From: Scatophagus argus
Lineage: Eukaryota; Chordata; Actinopteri; Scatophagidae
Assembly: GCF_020382885.2 (NCBI RefSeq)
Contig: NC_058516.1
Location: 6,611,426 to 6,675,425 of the forward strand
DNA: 64,000 nt
Reading direction: 5' to 3'
How positions within the stretch are numbered: the first letter of the stretch is position 1; each line of letters begins with the position of its first letter. Below, piece by piece: positions 41,267 through 53,779 of the stretch. The position numbers were made by a program, and so were the translations under genes. The notes below the pieces were generated by a model. It did no database searches. It saw only the letters and a list, made by a program, of their open reading frames with translations, and was not told where the DNA came from.

Positions 41267-44200
41267 ACAGACAGAAAGATACAGCTGTATCAAAGGTCTC
41301 TTTTCACCTTTAGTTTGAGTACTCATAATATCTCAACATGCTCATCTGTGAGCAGAAATACAGTAAGCATAACTGTACGCAGCATTTCAGTATGCAGACT
41401 GGTCTGAATCCATCTTGTCCTGCAGGGGAAGATAAGAACCTCCTTCATGAATAAAGATGTTTCGGCATCCTCTCCCCTCTGTGTTCAATATGGACTTGTT
41501 ACAGCGGCCATTATTTATAGTCCCACTAAGGCCCAGAGTGGTGAGAGTGGATCTCATGGGGGATTGGGAAGTGGAGCCACCTCTGCCTATAGTGGAAAAG
41601 ATATACCACCTCACCCCCGCTGAGAACTTCGTGCAGGAAATGAACTCATAAATCAAGCAGTAAATTGAGTGTAGGGCTGTGCTTACTCATCTCAAGAGGT
41701 CCGCTCCTCTTCCTCCACACACCTCTGCTCCTTTTTACTGCATGACTAATGCAACAACGCTACTTCTCTGCCTGCGTGTGTGTCTCTTGCTCTCGTAAAC
41801 TCTTATCAAACAGTGTGGATTTTATTTTCAAGTGAATATCGTAACTCTGGCCTGGAGGCTACAGTGCGTGTCGGGGAAAACACTGCATGGAAAACTGGCT
41901 CCAGATACACAGCACATCAGCATCTTGTCCTACAGCTGAACTTCACCTCCTCATTGTGATGCCACTGGTGAGAGCTGCCTGTCTTTACCAGGACACAGCC
42001 TGTGAGGAGATGCTCCCCAGCCCGCCTCAGGCTACACTGACAGTCACAGGCCCTGTCTGGAGGAATTAAAATCTCTATTTATCAGGACTCAACTGAAGCT
42101 GTCTGGGGACTGGCCGGGGAAATGGCACACAGTGAGCCTCTTCCAGCGCTGGGACTCTGATGGAGAGTTCAACAGGCTGGGATGTGCCCATGCAGGTTGT
42201 TTCTTGACAGCATGTGTAATGTAATAACACTTTCATCCCAGGTTCACACTTTGTTTCACTTTGTTAAAGTGCTGTGCCTGCGCCTGCATTGTCCTGAATG
42301 TGAATAATTCTACAGTCTTATGCTTAAAAGACACGTCCAAAGAATAATTTTAAGGCTACAAGCAGCGTACAGCAGTGCGTGCATGTGTGGATCTACCCCG
42401 CTAAGCGTTGCTCCCCATTAAAGCAGGGACTGTGTCACCTCCTGCAGCTGCTCTCCATCACAGCAGCAGTAGGCAGCTTCTTCTCTAACAGTGACGGAGG
42501 ACAGGAGGGAAGAATCGCCATCACTTCTCTACCGCAGAGCCACAGAGCCTGCAGAGCTGAGAAGAGATCTCTACTGACCTCCACTGGTGAAATGATGTAC
42601 ATGTTGGGGAGGCTGCCACAGTCATGGAAATCTACTGCTACACTCGTGAGTGTGTTTTTGTGTACGTGTGTGTGACATTTAGCCTCTCACTCTACAAAAA
42701 CACTTATGCATTTCTTAACTTAACTTTGAATTTATATACTAAACTTTAAAACATTACCTTATCTGTGAGCACTCCTGTCTGAGCCACGTCACTGGCAGAG
42801 GTGGAAGACATCAACTCCCATGATGGCTCACTAGTTACATCTTTTGTGGGTATGGAGAGCTCCCTTGAGTAACTACACACGGTGCATTTAAGGACAATGT
42901 AGCAATGTAGCAACATTGATGCATTTGCAGTAACAATATAACAATATAAGATAAAAGATAAAATATCAGTCACAGGGGGCATTTTTCTAAGTAAGTATTT
43001 TTACTTTGACACTATCGGTACATTTTGTTGAGGATACTTCTGCACTCTCAGTAAGAATTATAATTAATGGAGTACTTTCTGTTAATTTTTCTTAGGGTTT
43101 GAATAATTTTTCCATTTCCAATTTTCCCATGTGAAAAGGGATTAATGGTTCCTTGATCATTTCAACCACAGGGGGGAGCCCTAACACAAGGAGTGCGCTT
43201 ACTGCAATACCGGTATGTCGCAAACTTTCTGAAATCTTCACGAGCATCCCTGCAGCTGTATTGATGGTTAAGTCAGCATCTCAACCAGCGTAAACATTTT
43301 GATTATATTTCATTAGGTTTTTATCCATAGAGGCAGGGACTACCTACAACCAAGACTCCCTCATCCCCGTTTCCAGACACCCCATTTCAAACCCCATCGG
43401 TTTACTTCTCCCTTCCCCCCTTCTTACTGCGAGCTGCGTCAATTCTCCATAATAACGCCGGAAATGAGTAGATAGAACAGTTTTGGTTTGAACAGGTCCT
43501 GGAAATGTTCTACGTATGAATGTCACAGATTTTATTTCCTGTTTTCAGAAATGGTAGCTGTCTCGTGCAGCAGTAGAAGGAGGAATAAATGAAAAACCAT
43601 AATATATAAAGAGTCCCTATCAAATTTATAGATACAAACATCATGATATACGCAAAGTACGAGATTACATGTGGCAGATTTGAAAATTGGTTGGACATAA
43701 AAAAACAGTTGGTTTAGTAGTTTGGTGGAAAACATAAATGTAAATGTAAATAAAGTTGTGAATCAAGCTGTCATTTAAAAAAAACATTTCACGTATAGAC
43801 ATAGCAGACTGAACTACTTTTGCAAGGATGTTCAAATTACCCGACTTTAAAAGAGGCTTTCTAAATGTGTTTACGCTGTGCTGTCACGGTTTGTTTCTTA
43901 AGTTACCCTTCAATTATTTATCGACGTTTTACTTTGAAGATACTCAGCGGAAGTTCTGTTTTAACTGTCGGTAACTTTATGGCGCTCTTTTTCTGTAAGC
44001 AGGGATTTAGGAATGTGGAGACCAGCAGCTACGTCACCCTCAAATCGCCTGGGGTCACGTCGTCAGAAAACTTTTCTGTAGTTTAAGAAAGCTTACTAAC
44101 ACAAACTCTTCGGTAAGTTGTTTAACGTTATGCCCATATATAAGTCAAAATTTAACAGTCACATTTGTTGGTGATGTATAATACAGTTTTATTGTTTTAA

Positions 44201-44725
44201 AGTTTTCCCCAACACGTTGACTGAAAATGTCCGTTAGCTAAGTTAGCCGTGCAACTGGAGGTTTGAAATACGTCGGTTAACATGGAGCTAGTTAACGTTA
44301 CTTGACTGAGACTGTGGGGGGAAACTCTTTATTTGGTGCTTATACTTCAACAGTTGCTCGGACAAGTTCTAGCCTGTGTGCCTTTGTTTAGGTTGAGGTC
44401 AAGCAAGGAGATAAAAAAGCCTGCCCTGACATGAAATGATTGTTTCGGAAACTTGATACCAAGAGAATAGCGGTAATTTGCTGTTAGCAAGGAAACCATT
44501 TTAAACCACCTCGTGCGCATTTGCGGGTAAATCGGGTTGCTTATCATTTGGGTTTACACAATTTATACGTCGAGCGAGGGACATTTTTTAAAGACGAAAA
44601 AGCTTTAAAACGCATTGCTGTTTTCCCCACGGGGCACTGCTCGTCTTCCACACACTGTGGGGAAACATTTGCTGATTGCCTGCAGTGTTTTGATAACATT
44701 TCTCTCCCCAGGGACGCTCGTCTCT

Positions 44726-44739
44726 GTCTCCATGGTTAC
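44726..44739 (+). promoter_or_regulatory. X-box-like RFX motif in dzip1 5' region
   Basis: GTCTCCATGGTTAC fits the ciliary-gene X-box pattern RYYNYYATRRNRAC at 13 of 14 positions. It lies 124 bases before the dzip1 start codon. RFX factors drive many ciliary genes, and DZIP1 is one. The match is seen; binding is inferred. Confidence 0.35.
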
Positions 44740-44862
44740 GTGGCGGACGCCCAGCCTCGGCGTTGTCGCGTTGAGTTCGAGCTGCCTGCAGAGGGGGCGG
44801 AACAGGAGAGCGGCGACGGGTCCTCCATTTATTTCTCCTGGAAAAGACAAAATCAGTCGAAG

Positions 44863-47800
44863 ATGGTAAGGAGGACACGACTGCGTCAGGACAGCGACAG
44901 CGTTATAGGTAGATGGAGACTGAATGGGCAGTGGTGGAATCTGTGCTCTCCTGTTTTACCTCTCCAAAGCAGATGCTGTCTTTTTTTCTTTCACTCTCTC
45001 TTCCTGTGATTGTATGGTGTCTGTGTATGCAGGGCACTTGATGCTCACGTGAAGTGTTAATATTTGCATCCTGTGTCTATTTCAGAGGAGGCTTTAAATC
45101 TCTTTGGTCTTTGTTTCAGCCATTTCACGACGGAGTCTACTACCCCTACTCCTGTGACACCCAGGGGACCCACTCGTCAGCAGGGATCCCATCCCTCCTG
45201 AATTCCCCGCTCAGCCAGCACTCTGTGAACGGCCACTCTGCGCCTGCACCAGGCATGACTCCATCCAGCGGAGCCTCCGTCGTCCTTCCGTTCAAGTTCC
45301 GCCCTCGTAGGGAGAGTGTGGACTGGCGACGCATTAACGCTGTGGACATTGACCTGGTGGTGAGCCAGCTTGATGTGGATGCTCTGCAAGAGCACATCAG
45401 CACTGTGACCTTCTGCAGCTTGGATGGGGAACGATGTCAGAGGTGCCAGAGCCCCGTGGACCCTGCTCTGATCAAGCTCTTGCGGCTGGCCCAGCTCACA
45501 GTAGAGTGGCTCCTACACTGTCAGGAATTTCTCACCCTCAACCTGCGCGCGGTGGAGGAGAGGCTGATGGCCGCTGGCAGGGAGCGAGAGCAGCTGCTGG
45601 CTCAGCAGAAGAAGCAGGAGGAGAAGGTGAAGGCGCTGACCGCCGAACTCAAGCAGAGAAAGAAGGTTATTCGCACCCAGCAGTCCCTGCTCACGCCACG
45701 AATTATCAGCGGCCAGAAGGTACTGCTCACACTCTAAACACTCACTCTCTGGGGGCTATTGGTTACCATTTGCATTTCACATGTGCAAGGCAGGCAGACA
45801 GCTAGCTCCATCACCCCCTCCCCCATCACTCCTCCCCTTCCTTCTCAGGGCCCCCACTCTATCATTGTTCCCAAGATCTATTCACAGTTCCGGCTTTGTG
45901 CATTACACATGGAGGAAAAAATGGAAATAGGTGAAGGCTTTATTGAAGCCGGACAAAATTGTGGTTCTAAAAACAGTTATGTACGGTAAAGACCTGTCAG
46001 ATCTGTGTTGTTTTGGTATGGGTATAATAAGCTTTGTTTTCAGACTGGGCTGAAGATTTAGAGCTGCAGAACAGATGGTGTCATTTGGTGACAATTAGGT
46101 TTTTTAATCCACTTACAAAAGGGTGACAAGAGCAGTCATCAAGATTACTAGCTGACTCCCACCTCCTCCACCCTTACATATACCCAGTCTTGTGCAACGT
46201 TTTGTCCTTTTTAGTGTTGATGAAGACATTTGTGTTTATTAGATTATACTGCTGGCTTATCTGCTGGATCTAGTTGCCTGTAAATGACAGTCTCTTTTTG
46301 ATACTGGAACTGACTTACCATTAGGGTTATTTATAGCTCAAGTCAAAAATCAAACCTCTGTTCTTGAAGCGTACGTCTGCAGCTGACCTGGCCAAGCAGT
46401 TGCCAAGGCAACAGATATAGTGTGTCATGACAGCGTGTGGTTGCTAGGTGTGAGCTAGAAGCTCAGCTAACAGAGGTGGCTCAATAATTGATAGAGAAGG
46501 CATGTGTTTTTGTCCTTTGAGGACCTTTGGCATTTGTTTCTGGACATGTTCACATCTCTACCACATAAATGCGCAGGGCTCTGTTTGAAGACTAATTTCA
46601 TTTCCCTCCCAATTTTCATTGTTATTTTAATGTAACTGCATCAGTTATAGGCCATTGTGAGGACATACCTCTCCATGTCATGTGGCTGCCTTTGAATCTT
46701 TGCTACCATAAGGTTTGACAAGATATCAGTAGCAGCAGGTTTAACATTGAATGAATTCACAAGCGCAGTGAGCAGCAGAGTTAAATGTAGCATGTGATGT
46801 GTGTGTGTGTGTGTAGAACAAAGGCAGCATCTAGAGTAGTTGTTAAGCGTTAGAGAGCTGGAGTGTGGTGATGCCTGTCACAGGGAGCAAATCAACATCA
46901 CTCACGCTGTCTGTCTTTTGGGAAGCATATGCCTGAACTCAGTGGATGCTCCTGTTTGGAGCCTCATTAGAGGCTTCAAAGATCATTTGTTGATCTTTAT
47001 GCTTTGTCTCAAACCTCATTCACTCTGTTAGTTTACTGCACCTTATATAATGGTCACCCAGTAGTTTGTGAAATTTTGCACTCTTATGATCATTTTGCAT
47101 TGTCACTGACAGGCGTTAAAATGTTACCTCTTAATTTAAAATCGTAAAATGTGATGCATTAACGTAATTTTAGGAACTATGTTGGTTTTTTACCATTTTC
47201 TAATGTGTGTACAGGCCAAATCTTATTCTGTTCAATTTATTACTTGAGATTAGCTTTTTTTCTTGAAAATGTACAAAATTATATATTAATATCTGTCTCT
47301 TGTTTGTTTCTTCTAGTGTCCACAGTGTGATAAATCCTTCCTCAATTCCTCATTTCTGCAGAATCACATGCAGCGTCGCCACCCTGATGAGTATGAGATC
47401 CGTAAGTCAAGCATTCATAAAGGTCCGCTGAACTGTTTAGAGGTGGGACAGAGAGATAATTATACATGAACAACTGGAAGGAGTCAGATAAACTACTTAC
47501 TAGTAAGATGCATTAGACAATTTGAGGATGGAGTCTCTGTGTATGTACATGGTCTCGTTACAAATCCTGTCGATCCTTGTTTTGCTTCCCTCCAGAGTTG
47601 CGTTCAGACAGTGAGAAGAAGTCTCAGATTGAAAGCCTCAAACTGGAAATCAGCAGTCTGAAGGAGCAGATTGTTCGACAGCAACAGGAACTGCAAACCA
47701 AAGCAGCTCAGGTAGGAAAATCAGATAGAGCTGAAAAGATTTTCATTTTCGAGTCAAAAATGCCAAATGTCCCAGCAGCTCAAATTCAAGGATATGATGG

Positions 47801-50800
47801 ATTTTTTTTTATTAGTTTTTTGGTTGGGGGGTTGGTACATATAGTAGTAAACTGAATTTGTTGTTTGAGCAAAACAAGCCATTTTCATTCTTCATCCTAG
47901 GAAGAATGATCACTAAAAATAATCAGCTGATTTTATTGATGATGAAATGACAGTTGCAGTTGTACACTGTTGCATGATCAAGCGTTGCTTCACGGTGTAT
48001 GGATCCTATTACCACTTTAACTTAAACTGTACATGCATGCAGTTTTTCACATAGTTTCCATTTCTCTGATTTTGAGTAATCCTACGAAGCCCTTTTGGAT
48101 TTGTAGTGATTGAGCTCTTTTCGTTTCTGTTGTGATTCTAGGAAAAAGAGCAGCAGTCCTTGCACAAAGACCTGCTCAGAGAAATGGATCGTTTTAAGGC
48201 TGAGGAGATGGCACGCATGGAGAGAAAAATAGAAGACAGCAGGGATGGCATGCGCAGGGAGATGGAGTTTCTTTACACTCGAAACATTCAGGCTCTCAAT
48301 GTACGAGTGATCCTCTCAGCAGCCTCTAAATAGTGTTTATTTACATTGCATTCATTTGGTTTTCAGGATATGCTTTTACGTACTGTTTTCTTTACTATTA
48401 TTACATGTATTTTTCTTAATCATAGGAAGCAAATCAGAATCAGACGGCAAAGCAAGAAAAATCAGCCAACTCTGTTCACTCACAGCCAGAGAGAGATGTG
48501 GACAACTACAGAGAGATGCACATACAAGCCATCCAAAAGCTGGAACAACAAATGAAGAAACAGGTTAGTGTAGAGAAGAGATGGTGTTTTTAAATCTGGA
48601 AGTGAATTCATTTATTCTGAGTGCAAAAATCTTCCCTTTTAGGATAAAAAGTGGGAATCCAGGCTGCAGGACATAAAGACTCAACATGAGTCTGAAAAGA
48701 ATCAGGTATGTGTTTGTCATTCACACACATTAAAGCATTGTTAATGTAAGTGAAATATGGAATAAGCTTTTGTTAGAAATCAGTCTGCTGGAAAATGCAT
48801 CCCCTTTCCTTTCCTCTTCCAGCTGTTGAACGAGCTGAGCAGAATGCAATTGTCTGTGACCGAGCACCAAGAGCACAGCCAGAGGCTGCAGCAGGAGATG
48901 GGGAGGAGGCTGCAGGAGAAGGAGCAAACCATCAAGGCTCAGAGGGAGCAGGTTAACACTGATTCATACTCACACAGCCATCACAGTCCAGTGTGATTAT
49001 GTCCAGAGAGGAAGTGAGGCGGAGGGTCAGCCCTTGTTCAGGATATCCTGTATTTGCTACATAGGCTCAGATTGTGTTGTACTGAGACATGATCCTAATC
49101 ATACTGTACACTTGACATTAAGTGCCTGAAAAGAACACACAATGTTACATGTAAAATGAAAATTTTTAATACAGGGAATCAGGAAAATGTTTCTTCCACT
49201 TACAGATAAGGACTATTTCTTCAAATCCACCCACCAAAGTAGTCGAAGTGCCAGGTATTGATTCCCTTTCAGTTGCTTTTTCATCAGAAAAGCGTTTCCT
49301 TGATGGAGTGTATGATCCTAATGTGTTCATCATGTTCTGTTTTTCAGTCATTGTCAGTGCACCAGCTCCAGATCCTAAACCAAAGAGAGTTGTACTTGGT
49401 AAGTTAGTAGAAGCCAATTGTGCTAAGAAAATTAGAATAGAAGCACATTCTCAGAGAGGCTGAGCATGTGCATGAGGGATTTACATAACCCTGTTTCAGA
49501 GAGCAAACTGTTAATAAAGCAGTGCTGTCACCACATTAGTACCACCCCGCTTTTAACACACATTTTGTCTGACTCCCAATGACCTTTGACCTCATGCCGT
49601 CCAATACTGTCCAATTAGAGGAACCAATCAGTGCTCTTAAGCTGGATCCTATACAGGAGCTGTCAGAAGAGGAGAAAGGTAAAACAGACAACAAAACCAA
49701 CAGAGCCGCTCAACTGCATGCTGTCTGCATGGATGCATCAGTCTGTTGTGGGCAGCCTTTTCCTCAAGTTTGTTGAGACTGACATCATCTTAGTCCACAC
49801 TGACGTGACAGGCATGCTGTTAGTACAAGAAAGCCCTTGGAAAGCAAGCCCTTCTTTTGTGATATTCTGTGACGCCTGTCGTATCAGTATTGCTGGTCTT
49901 CACAGCCATCCATCATCTTGTTTGTGGCAAATAAACTTTTAGACATTCTCCTCTTCTGCCTGCTCCAGTTATTTCCATGTACCCGAATGAACCTTTGCTG
50001 TGAAAATTGGCAAATGCATGCTTTTTTCCCCTCTTCCTTTTTTGTCTGTGCTGCCTCTCACTGGAGCCTCATTATTCATTTGTGGCTGATTAAGTGACAT
50101 TTCTTTAACAGACAGCAGCTTCTCTGAGAAGAGGCCAGTGGAGAAGAAGCCTGAGCCTGCACCAGAGAAGAAGCAGAGGGTGACCTCCAGCACTCTGAAA
50201 AGGAACACCAGCATCAAGAAAGATATGCGACCAGATATTGAGCAATCTGTTATTATGAGACTGGAGAACCTGGGAATCAAGCCTGTACGTTCACACTGTT
50301 AAGCAAGACTTAGGAAATTTACGAATTATAATATCAGCAGAAAATACTGTGTCAACGTAAGAAGAAAATGTGTTACTCAACATAACTATTTAGTAATCGG
50401 TGCGCATACTTTCCTCTCTTTGCAGGATCAGAGTGGTCTGAAGGACAAAGAGCTCACTTCCATTCTGGCCAAAGTGCATTCAAAGCGGGAGAGCTTTGCA
50501 AAGGGACAGCCTGACTACTGGCGCCAGCGGGAGGAGTTAGCCAGCACTGTGGAGCAGAAGCTGGGCAGTCAGAGGAGAGGCAGTGATCCTGCACCTGAGT
50601 CACAGACCAGATCAAGACAATCAGTTCAAGGTGAGTCATCAAAAAGCCTCTTGGCCTCTAAGCTTCTATCCAGTGGTAACCATGTTGTACTGTATGTACT
50701 GTATTCTTTAGAGGAATTCAGCTCACTCGTTGCCAGCCTGTATTGCATTAGCAGCTTGTGATTAGTTTTGACTGCATTTGAATCCAGCATCCATTGGTCT

Positions 50801-52632
50801 AATCTGTGAGAGCTTGTTTGTCGCCGCATGAACTAACTTCAGCAGTTGACTTGCGGTCAGGGATGGTGTATATATTACCCATTTATGTCTGTGTGCAGTG
50901 TTGCAGATTCGACCCCGGTCAAGTAGCCTGCCCTCCAGATCGACCCAAGTTTCGTCTGGACATGCAGTCAAACATCCCAAGACGCCCCAGCCGGCGCCAA
51001 GGACCAAGACCACCACCCAGCCCAAGACATCTACACCCACAACCAAGCCTGCTCTGAGGAACTTCGCACCCAAGTAAAGAAAATATGTGTTTAATGAACA
51101 TCAATGGTATCCCTTGACATTTATGATGACATTGATATGCACAGTCAGTATTGTGCTGTAGAGTGTAATAAATGTTGAATGATTAGAAACATGTTGTTTC
51201 TGTGATTCTTGAGGACCCCTCCTTTTAGTTCAGACGAGGAATCTGAGGAAGAGGAAGCAGATATGGAAGAGGAAGAGCCCCCGAAACACCAGAGGGGCAA
51301 ATCACCGCAATCCAGACCAAACCAGGCAACCCCAGTCCAAACCAGACTGAGCAAAACCAGTCCAGTTCAAGCAAGGCAGGCTCCAGCCAGGCATTCATTC
51401 TCCTCCATCCCCCAACAGACCAGAGCTTCAGTGGGGGGTGTGACCCAGACAGCAGTAACAAAGATGGAGAGTGATGAGGAGGAGTGGTCGGATATCAGTG
51501 AACTGCAGGAGATTGACCCAAGACAACTTCAGAGTCACAAAGACCAGAACGGCAACGTGGATAAAAGAAACTTTGGTAAAGGTAAGTTGTCCTTTCTCCA
51601 AACTGCAAGCTCTTAACATACATTTAAATGCTTTGTCTCTGTTTATTCAGTCATAAAGTGTTGACATTTGGATTTACCTGTAGATATTAGGTTAGATCTT
51701 TTAACAGTACAGGTTAGTTACACAAGTTATGTTGTATGAATTCAGGGTTCCTATGAATTATTAAAAAATTGAATTTTTACATTTTAAAAGCACAGAACAA
51801 CAATTGCACTTAATTCCTGCCCAATGTCATTACTTTGTCATCATTGCCTTGTATATTTTGTATGTACCCAAGCTATATCTACATGGTCTTGGGTCTGTAG
51901 AAAGAAAATCAAATCTGTGAAATCTCATTAATGTATTTGTATAAATTGTCTGTTTGTTTTTTTAGAGAACAGAATCAATGACCTGGCCCGAAAAATGGAG
52001 AAGCAGTTTGCAGGTAGGGTGGTAAAGAAACCAGCAGGGGGCATCAGCATCTTACCAGAGAGGAAGGACGAGGTTCAGGAACTCACGGTGAGACACGTTT
52101 CGTGATGGGACCTCAGTGCATAGCTTTGGTAGCTCAATATTATGTAGTAAAAATCAGCAAGCAAAATCTGTGAATAATGTTTCTGTATGTGGTGACAGTA
52201 CACAGATCTAGAGGAGAGTAGTGAGTGGATGGTATCCTCTTCAGAGGACCGACGGGAAATGTCTAAACCAGCTCGGGGCTCTGGACCGATGAGGAAGAGC
52301 CTGGACTCACCCAGCACCAGTGTCTGGGGAACCTCCACAGGAAAGGCTCCCAAATCAGGTCAGCTATTTCAGGATAGGTTGTAGTTTTCCATCTGTTTTA
52401 TTTAAAAGAACATATTCTATATATTTCTATCACATTTTTTCATATTTTATTGTGGATTTTTTATATTTGTGCTTCTAGCCTTGCAGTACTTGCGTTTTAT
52501 CTATCAAACACAGCTGTTTTGTACTTAGCAGGTCTGACTGAAGCTGGAACAGGAAGCACCCTGAAGAGCAGCCTGTGCTCCCTCAGTGACATCAGTGACT
52601 CCGAGGACATTAGCAATAAGCACTACAGCTGA
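44863..52632 (+). CDS. dzip1: DAZ-interacting zinc finger protein 1 (iguana), 18 coding exons
   Basis: DZIP1 works at the basal body/centriole in cilium formation and regulates Gli proteins in Hedgehog signalling; the zebrafish mutant is iguana. Coding exons: 44863-44865, 45120-45719, 47317-47401, 47596-47711, 48142-48300, 48426-48563, 48643-48705, 48823-48951, 49206-49254, 49348-49398, 49619-49678, 50112-50284, 50426-50630, 50899-51073, 51214-51581, 51966-52087, 52199-52358, 52532-52632. All phases agree, giving 918 aa. Exon 2 encodes the conserved FKFRPRRESVDWRRI N-terminal region and the start of a coiled coil. Exon 3 encodes a single C2H2 finger (C202, C205, H218, H223). Exons 4-8 encode a long Gln/Glu/Lys-rich coiled coil. 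The C-terminal third is Ser/Pro/Glu-rich and ends in SDISDSEDISNKHYS. The ATG at 44863 is the first in its frame. DZIP1L is the alternative, but the neighbouring cldn10 and hs6st3 favour DZIP1. Confidence 0.9.
46399..46412. promoter_or_regulatory. Exact RFX X-box palindrome in dzip1 intron 2
   Basis: GTTGCCAAGGCAAC consists of two perfect inverted half-sites, GTTGCC and GGCAAC, with a 2-base spacer. It fits the RFX consensus GTNRCC-N(0-3)-RGYAAC fully. It lies in the 1.6 kb second intron of a cilium gene, about 1.5 kb after the start codon. Its function is inferred. Confidence 0.45.
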
Positions 52633-53055
52633 TCAGGTGATGTAACTCTACCCCAAGCACAGACACAAAGACCTCAGGCAACTCCGCTGACACCTGCAGT
52701 GCACGCCAGACAGCCATATTTTATACTCTTATTACATGGAAGCTATAATACAGACAGAGCAATACTTATAATACAAAGGGGAAATTGTTTTCTAATCTTT
52801 CTAATAAATGTTAGAGATAAATCAGCTCACCGATTACAGTCTTACCTTATGTTTTGTGCCAATTCTTTGCTTGCTTTAGACCTTTACAGTGTTGTAAATA
52901 GATTCTGTTTTGTATCTTCAGTGAAATATAACCCATACTCCAAATGAGATTGTATGTAGCTCATTTTTAGATTTTATACATTAACTTTTATAATCTCTTC
53001 ATGTGTCAAATGGAGCAATGAGATGTGATTTTGTACAGAAAATATTTATACAAGC

Positions 53056-53061
53056 AATAAA
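53056..53061 (+). terminator. dzip1 polyadenylation signal
   Basis: AATAAA lies about 425 bases after the dzip1 stop, following an AT-rich 3' UTR. It faces the 3' end of claudin A. Confidence 0.6.
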
Positions 53062-53422
53062 AGATTTTGTGAATTACAAAGCTGAAAATTGTCACATGAA
53101 ACATGACAATCGAGGCACCTGTCATCAAGATTTGTTCTGTCTTCAACCAAAGAACTGATTTCTCACAAATTTATTCATAAAGTCACCTAGCAGTATGCAG
53201 ACCTTTGTGTTAGTCAGTAAAGACATGTATCTTCTTTTTGCACAACTACAAAATTCAGGATAAGTGGGAACCAATTTGTTATTTCGTTACTCTTTTGTTA
53301 CTCTCGTTTCAAGTATTTTCAAGTTAAATTGCTCCACAGAGTTCAAGCCACGAAACTGATTGATGAAGGGAAGCTGATGAAAACAGTCAAAAATGTCTAA
53401 GTATGGACAACTGCACAAGAGT

Positions 53423-53428
53423 TTTATT
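53423..53428 (-). terminator. Candidate polyadenylation signal of claudin A
   Basis: TTTATT on the + strand (AATAAA on the minus strand) lies about 350 bases beyond the claudin A stop codon. The interval 53062-53422 between the two opposing signals holds no gene that I can see. Confidence 0.45.
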
Positions 53429-53779
53429 TGTAATTTTGAACAGATTTGTAAACAAATACAAACATATCGCATTTTTTTCCAGGCATTTTTTCTACTCTTT
53501 GATACTGAACTTTTTAACCTCTTTTAAAACAACAAAGTATGCAGAGACTTGAAGATTAACCGCATCAGCAGACATTGAATGCTGCCTGCTGAAGATGAAA
53601 CACAGCTATAAATACAAAAGGTTAAAAAAAACATTGCAAGCTCTGAAAAGATGTGGAGCACACAGTTATAAGACTTTTAATAAGACGTATCAAAACATGA
53701 CTTGGAGAAAAGGTACTCTGCATACTATTACTTTAAAGTTTTAAAAGTCACTTTGTCAGCTGAGCGCTTCGCCTCTGGC

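Larger units (their letters stand above)
27925..44862. other. 17 kb gene-poor region between divergent hs6st3 and dzip1
   Basis: It begins with the hs6st3 5' flank (27925 to about 28350), which is relatively CpG-rich (for example around 28255-28300), and ends with the dzip1 promoter and 5' UTR (about 43900-44862). I recognise no protein-coding exon between them. Longer open frames near 30176-30625 (minus) and 39658-40158 (plus) have no family resemblance. Identified contents are two retroposon copies (28679 and 31555), a CA and a GT microsatellite, and short ATT and GCT runs (about 34533-34549 and 40015-40032). Human genes UGGT2 and DNAJC3, expected here by synteny, were not seen. Confidence 0.55.

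Noticed and set aside
44521-45009. A 162-codon plus-strand frame across dzip1 exon 1
   Set aside because: It contains no ATG before 44863 and runs into intron 1. Only the ATG at 44863 is used in the model.
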